Under the pieces are notes generated by a model. The model was not told where the DNA came from, did not search any database, and saw only the letters and a list, made by a program, of their open reading frames with translations. Positions 1 through 6,711 of a stretch of DNA of 46,507 nucleotides are shown piece after piece (the stretch's first letter is position 1; every line of letters begins with the position of its first letter). This stretch comes from Streptomyces sp. A1277. GTDB taxonomy: Bacteria; Actinomycetota; Actinomycetes; Streptomycetales; Streptomycetaceae. The position numbers were made by a program, and so were the translations under genes. The stretch is taken from assembly GCF_004795015.1 (NCBI RefSeq), contig NZ_SSBI01000060.1:1-46507 (forward strand). The letters are read 5' to 3'.

Positions 1-103
1 CATCGCCACCCGCTACGACAAGTCCCCCGAGAGCTACGACGCCGGACTCCACCTCCGGGCCTCCCTGATCTGGATCAACGACCTCTTACCGACGACCGAA
101 TGA
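1..103 (+). mobile_element. 3' end of an IS5-type transposase gene (partial)
   Basis: The window opens inside a reading frame whose last 33 residues (codons from base 2) begin IATRYDKSPESY and continue through GLHLR and a LIWIN motif to a TGA at 101-103. This is the typical C-terminus of DDE transposases of the IS5/IS4-like group common in Streptomyces, the region around and after the last catalytic Glu. The 5' part of the gene and the left end of the element lie outside the window. The right end of the element must lie in the roughly 20 bases before the convergent dihydropyrimidinase stop codon. Whether the element is complete cannot be judged here. Confidence 0.75.
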
Positions 104-122
104 TCACGACCTCACACAGGCC

Positions 123-1523
123 CTAGTCCAGGTACTGGCAGGTGGCGCGTGGGGTGTACATGCCGTGGCCGGCGCGGCCGGTGTACGTACGGCGGTCGAT
201 GACGACCTCGCCGCGCGAGAGCACGGTCTCCACCTGGCCGGTGAGCCGCTTGCCCTCGTACGCCGAGTAGTCGACGTTCATGTGGTGGGTGGCGGCGGAC
301 ACGGTCTGTCCGGCGGCCGGGTCGTAGACGACGATGTCGGCGTCCGCGCCGGGCGCGATCGTGCCCTTCTTCGGGTAGAGGCCGAACATGCGGGCCGGGG
401 ACGCGCAGGCGATCTCGATCCAGCGGCGGCGCGAGATACGGCCCTCGACGACCGCCTGGTGCAGGAGGTCCATGCGGTTCTCGACGCCCGGCATGCCGTT
501 GGGGATCTTCGAGAAGTCGCCGCGGCCCATCTCCTTCTGGCCGGAGAAGCAGAAGGGGCAGTGGTCGGTGGAGACGACCTGGAGTTCGTTGGTGCGCAGC
601 CCGCGCCAGAGGATCTCCTGGTGCTCCTCGGGCCGCAGCGGGGTGGAGCAGACGTATTTGGCGCCCTCGAAGTCGGGCTCGGCGAGGTTGTCGGTGGACA
701 GGAAGAGGTACTGCGGGCAGGTCTCGCCGAAGACGGGCAGCCCCTTGTGACGGGCGGCGGCGATCTCGGCGACGGCCTCGTCGGCGGAGACGTGCACCAC
801 GTACAGCGGCGAACCGGCCACGCGGGCGAGCTGGATCGCCCGGTGGGTGGCCTCCGCCTCCAGCGCCACCTTCCGTACGTCTCCGTGGTGGCGCGGGTCG
901 GTGCGGCCGGCGGCGAGCGCCTGCTCGACCAGGACGTCGATGGCGATGCCGTTCTCCGCGTGCATCATGATCAGGCCGCCGTTGGAGGAGGCCCGCTGCA
1001 TGGCGCGCAGGATCTGTCCGTCGTCGCTGTAGAAGACCCCCGGGTAGGCCATGAAGAGCTTGAAGGAAGTGATGCCCTCCGCCACCAGGAGGTCCATCTC
1101 CTTGAGCGAGGACTCGTTCACGTCGGCGAGGATCATGTGGAACGCGTAGTCGATGGCGCACTTGCCGTCCGCCTTGGCGTACCAGGCGTCCAGGCCCTCG
1201 CGCAGTGAGCGGCCCACCGACTGGATGGCGAAGTCCACGATGGTGGTGGTGCCGCCCCAGGCGGCGGCGCGGGTGCCGGTCTCGAAGGTGTCGGCCGCGT
1301 AGGTGCCGCCGAACGGCATCTCCATGTGGGTGTGCGCGTCGACTCCGCCCGGGATGACGTACTTGCCGGTGGCGTCGATGGTCCGGTCGGCGCTCCAGCC
1401 GGCCGCCTCGTCGGTGTCGTGGGCGGCGAGGGCTGCGACGCGGCCGCCGTCGACGAGGACGTCCGCGTGCATCTCGTCCGACGCGGTGACGACCAGGCCA
1501 CCGCGGATGACGGTACGGCTCAT
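123..1523 (-). CDS. hydA: Dihydropyrimidinase / D-hydantoinase
   Basis: A 466-residue cyclic amidohydrolase, the usual length for the family. It hydrolyses the ring of 5,6-dihydropyrimidines (or hydantoins) to N-carbamoyl-beta-amino acids in the cytoplasm. The binuclear metal site is complete: HTH at residues 64-66, the lysine expected to be carboxylated in SFKLF (Lys155), His188 in MMHAEN, His244 in VVHVS and Asp320 in STDHCPF. The ATG at 1523 is preceded by AGGAGG at good spacing; the longer open frame upstream overlaps the aminotransferase and is not used. It is last in a three-gene operon after the aminotransferase and nitrilase. Together they would take a dihydropyrimidine to a beta-amino acid and then to a semialdehyde. 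An IS end lies immediately after the stop codon, but the C-terminus looks intact. Hydantoin versus dihydropyrimidine preference cannot be told from sequence. Confidence 0.93.
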   Translation of the reverse strand: MSRTVIRGGLVVTASDEMHADVLVDGGRVAALAAHDTDEAAGWSADRTIDATGKYVIPGGVDAHTHMEMPFGGTYAADTFETGTRAAAWGGTTTIVDFAIQSVGRSLREGLDAWYAKADGKCAIDYAFHMILADVNESSLKEMDLLVAEGITSFKLFMAYPGVFYSDDGQILRAMQRASSNGGLIMMHAENGIAIDVLVEQALAAGRTDPRHHGDVRKVALEAEATHRAIQLARVAGSPLYVVHVSADEAVAEIAAARHKGLPVFGETCPQYLFLSTDNLAEPDFEGAKYVCSTPLRPEEHQEILWRGLRTNELQVVSTDHCPFCFSGQKEMGRGDFSKIPNGMPGVENRMDLLHQAVVEGRISRRRWIEIACASPARMFGLYPKKGTIAPGADADIVVYDPAAGQTVSAATHHMNVDYSAYEGKRLTGQVETVLSRGEVVIDRRTYTGRAGHGMYTPRATCQYLD

Positions 1524-1603
1524 GGGTACCCCTCCTCGTTGTGCTGAAGGTGGAGCGGGGTGCGGGGCCTGGCCGGCCGCCGCACCCACGCCGTTGTCAG
1601 CTG

Positions 1604-2887
1604 TCAGCCCACCGAGTGCAGCGCCTCGGCGAGGATCTCCGCGCCCTCCTCGGCCTCCGGGATGGCGAGCGAGAGGGGCGGTGCGATGCGCAGCACGCTG
1701 GTGTTGTGGCCGCCGCCCTTGCCGATGAGCAGGCCGCCTTCGCGGGCCGCCTCCAGGACGGCCGCGGCCGCCTCGGGGTCGGCCTCGTCGGTGCCGGGCT
1801 TCACCAGCTCGATGCCGATCATCAGCCCCCGTCCGCGCACCTCCCGTACCCGCTCCGACGCGGCACCGACCGCGCGCAGCCGCTCGATGAGCAGGCCGCC
1901 GACCCGGCGGGCGTTGCCCTGGAGGTCGTGTTCGAGGAGGTAGGAGAGGTTGGCGAGGCCGGCCGCCATGGTGACCGGGGAACCGCCGAACGTCGAGATG
2001 GAGTTGGCGTCCAGGCAGTTCATGACCTCGGCCCGGGCGACGACGCCGCCGATGGACATGCCGTTGCCGATGCCCTTGGCGAAGGTGAGGATGTCGGGCG
2101 GACCGTTCTCGCCGTGCGCCTGCCAGCCCCAGAAGTGTTCGCCGGAGCGCCCCCAGCCGGTCTGCACCTCGTCGGAGATCCACAGGATGCCGTGCCGGTC
2201 GAGGACTTCGCGGAACGCGGCGTACAGGCCGTCGGGCGGTGAGGTGAAGCCGCCGACGCCCTGGATGGGTTCGGCGATCAATGCGGCAGGGGTCCGGGTG
2301 TGGCCGAGCAGGTCCTCCAGGTCCGCGACGCAGGCGGCGGTGAACTCCGCGTCGCTCAGGTGCGCGTAGGGGCCGCGGGTGCGGACGCCGCCGTGCACGT
2401 AGAGCGTCTGGAGGGGCGAGAGGCTGGTGGGCGACCAGGCGTTGTTGCCGGTGATGGAGACCGCGGAGAAGGACCGGCCGTGGTAGCTGTTGCGCATCGC
2501 GAGGATCTGGTTCGACCTGCGGTACGTGGTGGCCAGGAGCAGGGCGGTGTCGTTGGCCTCGGTGCCGGAGGTGGTGAAGAAGACCCGGGCGTCGGGGATG
2601 CCGGAGAGCGAGGCGATGCGCTCGGCCAGCTCGATCATCGGGCGGTTCAGGTAGAGCGTGGAGGAGTGGATGATCCGCCCGGCCTGCTCGCTGACCGCCT
2701 TGGTGACCTCGGGCAGGGCGTGGGCGGTCATGGTGGTGAGGATGCCGCCGAAGAAGTCGAGGTAGCGGCTGCCGTCGGCGTCCCAGACGTGGCGCCCCTC
2801 GCCGTGGGTGATCTCCAGCGGGTTGCGGTAGTAGAGCGCCAGCCAGTCGGGGCTGACGGCGAGGTGGCGGTGGTGGAGGCTGCTCAC
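1604..2887 (-). CDS. Class III PLP-dependent aminotransferase, probably beta-amino acid transaminase
   Basis: A 427-residue omega/class III aminotransferase resembling the AGXT2-like branch (alanine-glyoxylate and 3-amino-2-methylpropionate-pyruvate transaminases). Visible PLP-site features are SGTEAND near residue 108, the DEVQTG motif with Asp239, and Lys271 in FAKGIGNG as the Schiff-base lysine. The GTG start at 2887 overlaps the nitrilase stop codon in a 4-base GTGA, implying translational coupling. The much longer upstream open frame is a shadow of the nitrilase gene. Placed between a nitrilase-fold amidase and a dihydropyrimidinase, it most likely removes the amino group of beta-alanine or beta-aminoisobutyrate, the final step of reductive pyrimidine breakdown. 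The substrate is inferred from context, not from diagnostic residues. Confidence 0.9.
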   Translation of the reverse strand: MSSLHHRHLAVSPDWLALYYRNPLEITHGEGRHVWDADGSRYLDFFGGILTTMTAHALPEVTKAVSEQAGRIIHSSTLYLNRPMIELAERIASLSGIPDARVFFTTSGTEANDTALLLATTYRRSNQILAMRNSYHGRSFSAVSITGNNAWSPTSLSPLQTLYVHGGVRTRGPYAHLSDAEFTAACVADLEDLLGHTRTPAALIAEPIQGVGGFTSPPDGLYAAFREVLDRHGILWISDEVQTGWGRSGEHFWGWQAHGENGPPDILTFAKGIGNGMSIGGVVARAEVMNCLDANSISTFGGSPVTMAAGLANLSYLLEHDLQGNARRVGGLLIERLRAVGAASERVREVRGRGLMIGIELVKPGTDEADPEAAAAVLEAAREGGLLIGKGGGHNTSVLRIAPPLSLAIPEAEEGAEILAEALHSVG

Positions 2888-3726
2888 GGCTCGACCAGCC
2901 CCTCGTACGCGTCGGGCCGGCGGTCCCGGTAGAACGCCCACTGCTGCCGTACCTCTTCGATGAGCCCGAAGTCCAGGTCGCGGACGAGGAGTTCCTCCTC
3001 CTTGTCGCCGGCGACGTCGCCGACGAACTGGCCGCGCGGGTCCACGAAGTAGCTGGTGCCGTAGAAGTCGTTGTCGCCGTACTCCTCCTGGCCGACGCGG
3101 TTGATCGCGGCGATGAAGTACTCGTTGGCGACGGCGGACGCGGGCTGTTCCAGCTGCCAGAGGTGGGCGGACAGGCCGCGTGAGGTGGCGGACGGGTTGT
3201 AGACCAACTGGGCGCCGTTCAGTCCGAGTTGACGCCAGCCCTCGGGGAAGTGCCGGTCGTAGCAGATGTAGACGCCGACCTTGCCGACCGCGGTGTCGAA
3301 GACGGGCCAGCCGACGTTTCCGGGTTTGAAGTAGTACTTCTCCCAGAAGCCCTTGACCTGCGGGATGTGGTGCTTGCGGTACTTGCCGAGGTACGAGCCG
3401 TCCGCGTCGATCACGGCGGCGGTGTTGTAGTAGAAGCCGGACTGCTCCAGCTCGAAGACCGGGACGACGATCACCATGCCGGTCTCGCGGGCCAGTTCCC
3501 GCATCCGGCTCACGGTCGGGCCGTCCGGCACCGCCTCGGCCCAACGGTAGTGCTCGGGCTCCTGCACCTGGCAGAAGTAGGGGGCGTTGAACACTTCCTG
3601 GAAGCCGATGATCTGCGCCCCTTGCCGGGCGGCCTCGCGGGCGTGCTCTTCATGCTTGGCGATCATGGATTCGGTGTCGCCGGTCCAGGTCGCCTGGACG
3701 AGGGCGGCGCGTACGACGTGGGACAT
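2884..3726 (-). CDS. Nitrilase-superfamily amidohydrolase (beta-ureidopropionase / N-carbamoyl amino acid amidase type)
   Basis: A 280-residue carbon-nitrogen hydrolase with the complete Glu-Lys-Cys triad: Glu44 in FQEVF, Lys118 in YRKHHIP and Cys155 in ICYDRHFPE. The strong cysteine-loop motif and the NxxYYNTA segment fit the beta-ureidopropionase / N-carbamoylputrescine amidase branch, which release CO2 and ammonia from N-carbamoyl amines. It is the first gene of the operon, ahead of the aminotransferase and dihydropyrimidinase, so hydrolysis of N-carbamoyl-beta-alanine is the likely role. The ATG at 3726 follows a GGAGC-like ribosome site about 6 bases upstream. The promoter should lie in 3727-3830, where a CTACG/CGTAG repeat set is seen. 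N-carbamoyl-D-amino acid hydrolase is the main alternative. Confidence 0.92.
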   Translation of the reverse strand: MSHVVRAALVQATWTGDTESMIAKHEEHAREAARQGAQIIGFQEVFNAPYFCQVQEPEHYRWAEAVPDGPTVSRMRELARETGMVIVVPVFELEQSGFYYNTAAVIDADGSYLGKYRKHHIPQVKGFWEKYYFKPGNVGWPVFDTAVGKVGVYICYDRHFPEGWRQLGLNGAQLVYNPSATSRGLSAHLWQLEQPASAVANEYFIAAINRVGQEEYGDNDFYGTSYFVDPRGQFVGDVAGDKEEELLVRDLDFGLIEEVRQQWAFYRDRRPDAYEGLVEP

Positions 3727-3769
3727 GAGCTGCTCCTTCGACGCGGCGTCAGAGAGCCTCTTCGTGCTT

Positions 3770-3825
3770 CTACGCCCGTAGACACGTGCGTAGGGGAGAA
3801 CGTAAGCCCCGTCACACGGCGGGGC
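3770..3825. promoter_or_regulatory. Repeat-rich leader upstream of the pyrimidine-catabolic operon
   Basis: An inverted repeat CTACG-CC-CGTAG spans 3770-3781, and a further CGTAG copy sits at 3789-3793, about one helical turn away. A second stem, GCCCCG (3806-3811) with CGGGGC (3820-3825), follows. The set lies 44-99 bases upstream of the nitrilase start, where an operator or promoter would be expected. No regulator gene for this operon is adjacent. Operator function is inferred only from symmetry and position. Confidence 0.4.
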
Positions 3826-3899
3826 AAGACCATCGCCGTGAACCAGCCGAGTCGATCATGTTTCACACCCGTGCGGGCCAGCGCGGGACGCCCGGGGTC

Positions 3900-4280
3900 T
3901 CAGAACCTGATGGCGATCCCGGTGTGCGGGCGCTTGCCGAGCCGGGCGATCATCGCCGGGTAGTCGAGCAGCCAGTACTTCCAGGTGTACTTGCGGCCGA
4001 TGGCCCGGCGCACGGCGGCCGTCCCGCGCTCGTCGAGCAGCCTGCCGGTCCCCTCGGCGCTCACGGCACCCTCCTCGGTGCGGCCGCGCACATCGCAGAC
4101 GGTGACCCGGACCCGGCTGTCGTTGCGCAGCCGCTTGACCTTCCAGGAGTCGGTCTTGGTCCAGACGACCAGCTCCTCGCCGTCGACCGCCGCCCAGACC
4201 GGGGTGGCGACGGGCGTGCCGTCCTTGCGGTACGTGGTGAGGCTGACGTACTCGCTGCGGGCGAAGTCCTGGAGGCTCAT
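3900..4280 (-). CDS. PPOX-class F420/FMN-binding oxidoreductase (split beta-barrel flavoprotein)
   Basis: A 126-residue protein of the pyridoxamine-phosphate-oxidase-like split beta-barrel fold. The N-terminal pattern YVSLTTYRKDGTPVATPVW followed by VVWTKTDSWKVKRL is the signature of the F420-dependent TIGR03666-type subgroup. The length is typical. Such proteins are cytoplasmic dimers that reduce or oxidise small substrates; the substrate here is unknown. The gene starts 26 bases after the stop of the XRE regulator on the same strand, so the two are probably co-transcribed from the XRE promoter. The ribosome binding site upstream of the ATG at 4280 is weak. Confidence 0.85.
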   Translation of the reverse strand: MSLQDFARSEYVSLTTYRKDGTPVATPVWAAVDGEELVVWTKTDSWKVKRLRNDSRVRVTVCDVRGRTEEGAVSAEGTGRLLDERGTAAVRRAIGRKYTWKYWLLDYPAMIARLGKRPHTGIAIRF

Positions 4281-4306
4281 GGGCCCAGCGTAGGCGGGGC
4301 TCCGCG

Positions 4307-4576
4307 CTAACCGGCCAGGGGCACGGCATCCGGCGCCGGGGCGCAGCGCAGCAGCAGTTCGTCCATGGAGAGGCCGAGCGCGCCGGCCAGCGCGGCGACG
4401 GTGAAGAACGCGGGGGTGGGGGCGCGGCCGGTCTCGATCTTCCGCAGGGTCTCGGCGGAGATCCCGGCACGGGCGGCGATGTCGGTCATGCTGCGGCCGG
4501 CGCGTGCCTCGCGCAGCAGCAGGCCGAGCCGTTCGCCGCGCAGGCGCTCTTCGGGAGTCAGGGGGTTACGGACCAT
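4307..4576 (-). CDS. Small XRE-family helix-turn-helix regulator
   Basis: An 89-residue Cro/CI-type DNA-binding protein. The helix-turn-helix occupies about residues 20-75, with RSMTDIAARAGISAETLRKIE as the paired helices. No effector domain follows. It is divergent from the methionine aminopeptidase gene; only 41 bases separate the two ATGs, and they contain an ATACCG/CGGTAT inverted repeat. Autoregulation together with control of the aminopeptidase is therefore likely. No Shine-Dalgarno sequence is seen before the ATG at 4576. A TAGAAT hexamer lies 6 bases upstream of the ATG on this strand, which suggests a leaderless mRNA. Confidence 0.88.
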   Translation of the reverse strand: MVRNPLTPEERLRGERLGLLLREARAGRSMTDIAARAGISAETLRKIETGRAPTPAFFTVAALAGALGLSMDELLLRCAPAPDAVPLAG

Positions 4577-4610
4577 ACCGTCATTCTAATACCGCTCGGA
4601 CCGGTATAGT
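4575..4610. promoter_or_regulatory. Shared divergent promoter/operator between XRE regulator and methionine aminopeptidase
   Basis: ATACCG occurs at 4575-4580 (overlapping the regulator's start codon) and again at 4589-4594, where it pairs with CGGTAT at 4602-4607 across a 7-base centre. TATAGT at 4605-4610 is a good -10 hexamer placed 7 bases before the aminopeptidase ATG. On the other strand TAGAAT (4588-4583) is 6 bases before the regulator ATG. Both genes lack a Shine-Dalgarno sequence, so both transcripts are probably leaderless. The inverted repeat overlaps the aminopeptidase -10, as expected for a repressor site. No convincing -35 is seen for either. Confidence 0.6.
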
Positions 4611-4617
4611 AATTGGC

Positions 4618-5385
4618 ATGGTGCAACTCAAGACGGACACATCCATCGAAGCCATGCGCGCGGCCGGCCGGGTCGTGGCGCAGATGCTGACGGCCACCCG
4701 GGAGGCGGCCGGGGTCGGCGTATCCCTGCGCGAACTCGACGAGGTGGCGCGCGGGGTGCTGCGCGAGGCGGGCGCCGGCTCGCCGTTCCAGGGCTACCGG
4801 CCGCACTTCGCCCCGGTCCCCTTCCCGGCGGTCATCTGCGCGTCGGTCAACGACGCGATCGTGCACGGCATCCCCACGGACTACCGGCTGCGCGACGGCG
4901 ACCTGCTGAGCATCGACGCCGGCGCGAAGCTGGACGGCTGGGCCGGTGACTCGGCGATCAGCTTCACCGTGGGCGGGGCCCGCCCGGCCGACACCCGGCT
5001 CATCGACACGGCGTACGCGGCCCTCGACGCGGGCATCGCCGCGGCCACCGTCGGCAACCGGATCGGTGACATTGCACATGCCATCGGTACGGTCTGCCGC
5101 ACCGCCGGCTACGGCATCCCCGAGGGGTTCGGCGGGCACGGCGTGGGCCGCGAGATGCATGAGGACCCGGGCGTGCCGAACGAGGGCCGGCCGGGGCGCG
5201 GCATGCCGCTGCGGCACGGGATGGTGCTGGCCATCGAGCCGATGCTGATCGCCGGCGGGGTGGACACCTACCGGGCGGACCGGGACGGCTGGACCCTGCG
5301 GACGACCGACGGCAGCCGGGCCGCGCACGCCGAGCACACCGTGGCGATCACGGACGACGGCCCCCGCATCCTGACCGCCCTCTGA
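4618..5385 (+). CDS. map: Type I methionine aminopeptidase
   Basis: A 255-residue MetAP-I that removes the initiator methionine from nascent proteins in the cytoplasm. All five metal ligands are visible: Asp100 (SIDAG), Asp111 (GDSAI), His174 (GGHGVGRE), Glu207 (IEPML) and Glu239 (AEHTV), plus the substrate-contacting His83 (IVHGIP). There is no N-terminal zinc-finger extension. ATG 4618 is chosen because a -10 hexamer lies 7 bases upstream and residues encoded further upstream do not belong to the family. Streptomyces usually carry more than one map gene, the essential one being in the ribosomal-protein region. This one is paired with an XRE regulator, so it is probably a regulated accessory copy. 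Confidence 0.93.
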   Translation: MVQLKTDTSIEAMRAAGRVVAQMLTATREAAGVGVSLRELDEVARGVLREAGAGSPFQGYRPHFAPVPFPAVICASVNDAIVHGIPTDYRLRDGDLLSIDAGAKLDGWAGDSAISFTVGGARPADTRLIDTAYAALDAGIAAATVGNRIGDIAHAIGTVCRTAGYGIPEGFGGHGVGREMHEDPGVPNEGRPGRGMPLRHGMVLAIEPMLIAGGVDTYRADRDGWTLRTTDGSRAAHAEHTVAITDDGPRILTAL

Positions 5386-5436
5386 GCGCGCTGGTCGTAC
5401 TGACCTGACCCGTGACGTTCCACGCCCCGGCGCTGG

Positions 5437-6711
5437 CTAGCGGACCCGGCGGCGGCCCCGGCCCTTGGAGCGGCGCGGGTAGGGGAAGAGCCGCGGGCTG
5501 CGCTTGGCGGCCACGTCCTCGATCCAGCCGAAGAGCAGGATCGCCAGGCAGATCAGCGGAACGGCGACCACCAGCGGCGTCCAGCGGCTTCCCAGCAGCC
5601 ACTGCGCGTGCTGGTAGAGGAAGGTGTTGCTCCACAGCGGGTCGATCAGCGGCTCGGTCAGCACCAGTGCGACGGAGTGCCACAGGTAGACGGTCACCGC
5701 GCGGGAGTTGAGCAGGCTGATCACGCCGTTGAACCGCTCCAGCGGCTTGGGCCACTGCTCCCAGGAGGGGCTCAGGTGGAGCAGCAGCAGCACCGCGCCG
5801 AACGACCAGATCGCCTGGGCGACCGGTACCGCTTCCAGATCGTGCCCGAGCCGGGGGTTGTCCACCGGCGACCGCAGTAGCCACCAGTAGCCGAAGACGA
5901 GCACCAGCGGTGCGAGGGACGGCACGATGTACTGCGGGATCCTGCGGAGCAGCCCCTCCCCGTGGGCCATGCCGAGCAGCCAGCAGGAGCCGAAGGTGGT
6001 GAAGTCGGTGGCGGCTTCCATCAGCCGGCCGCCCTGGTCGACCAGGCCGGAGTTGAGGAGGAACGCGAGCGCCAGCGGCACCATCAGGGTGACCCAGGGC
6101 AGCTTCCGCAGCGCCTTGAGCATGAGCGGCGACAGCAGTACGTACCAGAGGTAGGCGCGCAGGTACCACAGCGGCACACAGATCTGTTCGGCCCAGGAAC
6201 TCGGCAGGTGCCCGCCGAAGGTGTGCAGCGAGGCCCCGAACGGCGGCTCGCTGAACGGCAGGACCCAGTAGGCCAGATCACCCCACCACCAGTTGGGGTG
6301 GCTGGGATCAGGCCGCCAGCCCTCCAGGAGCATCAGCGGCACCACGACCGCGCCGAACAGCCACATCGGCGGCAGCAGGCGGCGCAACCGGCCCCGGACC
6401 ACGCTCGGCGCCGGCCGCTTGAGGGACCGCACCATCAGCGACCCGGCCAGCGCGAACATGACGCCCATGGAGGGGAAGACGACCGGCAGCCAGGTCCAGC
6501 CGAAGTTGTGGTAGATCACCACGCGGACCAGGGCAAGCGCCCGCAGCAGGTCGAGGTAGCGGTCGCGGACGGGCTTCCGCGCGGGCGCCGGGGCGGCTTC
6601 TTCGGGCTGCGGGGCACGTTGCGCGGGGATCACGGCAGTGTCCGTCACGCGCAGGGCGACGGTGTCCGAGGAGTTCTGGATGCCGAAGGCACCTGGTTCC
6701 GCGATACTCAT
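5437..6711 (-). CDS. Membrane acyltransferase (acyltransferase-3 / OpgC-like family)
   Basis: A 424-residue integral membrane protein. After about 45 hydrophilic residues comes RDRYLDLLRALALVRVVIYH, the family motif with the conserved His, followed by roughly ten hydrophobic segments and a basic C-terminus (RRSKGRGRRRVR). Such enzymes O-acylate polysaccharides or cell-surface glycans at the membrane. The ATG overlaps the stop of the upstream deacetylase/glycosyltransferase gene (ATGA at 6708-6711), so the two are translationally coupled. The natural inference is acetylation or succinylation of the exopolymer made by that enzyme. It converges on the map gene with about 50 bases between. Confidence 0.85.
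   Translation of the reverse strand: MSIAEPGAFGIQNSSDTVALRVTDTAVIPAQRAPQPEEAAPAPARKPVRDRYLDLLRALALVRVVIYHNFGWTWLPVVFPSMGVMFALAGSLMVRSLKRPAPSVVRGRLRRLLPPMWLFGAVVVPLMLLEGWRPDPSHPNWWWGDLAYWVLPFSEPPFGASLHTFGGHLPSSWAEQICVPLWYLRAYLWYVLLSPLMLKALRKLPWVTLMVPLALAFLLNSGLVDQGGRLMEAATDFTTFGSCWLLGMAHGEGLLRRIPQYIVPSLAPLVLVFGYWWLLRSPVDNPRLGHDLEAVPVAQAIWSFGAVLLLLHLSPSWEQWPKPLERFNGVISLLNSRAVTVYLWHSVALVLTEPLIDPLWSNTFLYQHAQWLLGSRWTPLVVAVPLICLAILLFGWIEDVAAKRSPRLFPYPRRSKGRGRRRVR

Noticed and set aside
165..1208. Long plus-strand open frame opposite hydA (347 codons)
   Set aside because: It is a mirror of the hydA codon bias (antisense frame), with no ribosome site or family motif.
1541..2242. Plus-strand open frames opposite the aminotransferase
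   Set aside because: Antisense shadow of a high-GC gene; translation is Arg/Gly/Ala-rich and featureless.
3663..3866. Minus-strand 67-codon frame upstream of the nitrilase
   Set aside because: Overlaps the promoter region and the nitrilase start in another frame; no ribosome site and no codon bias.
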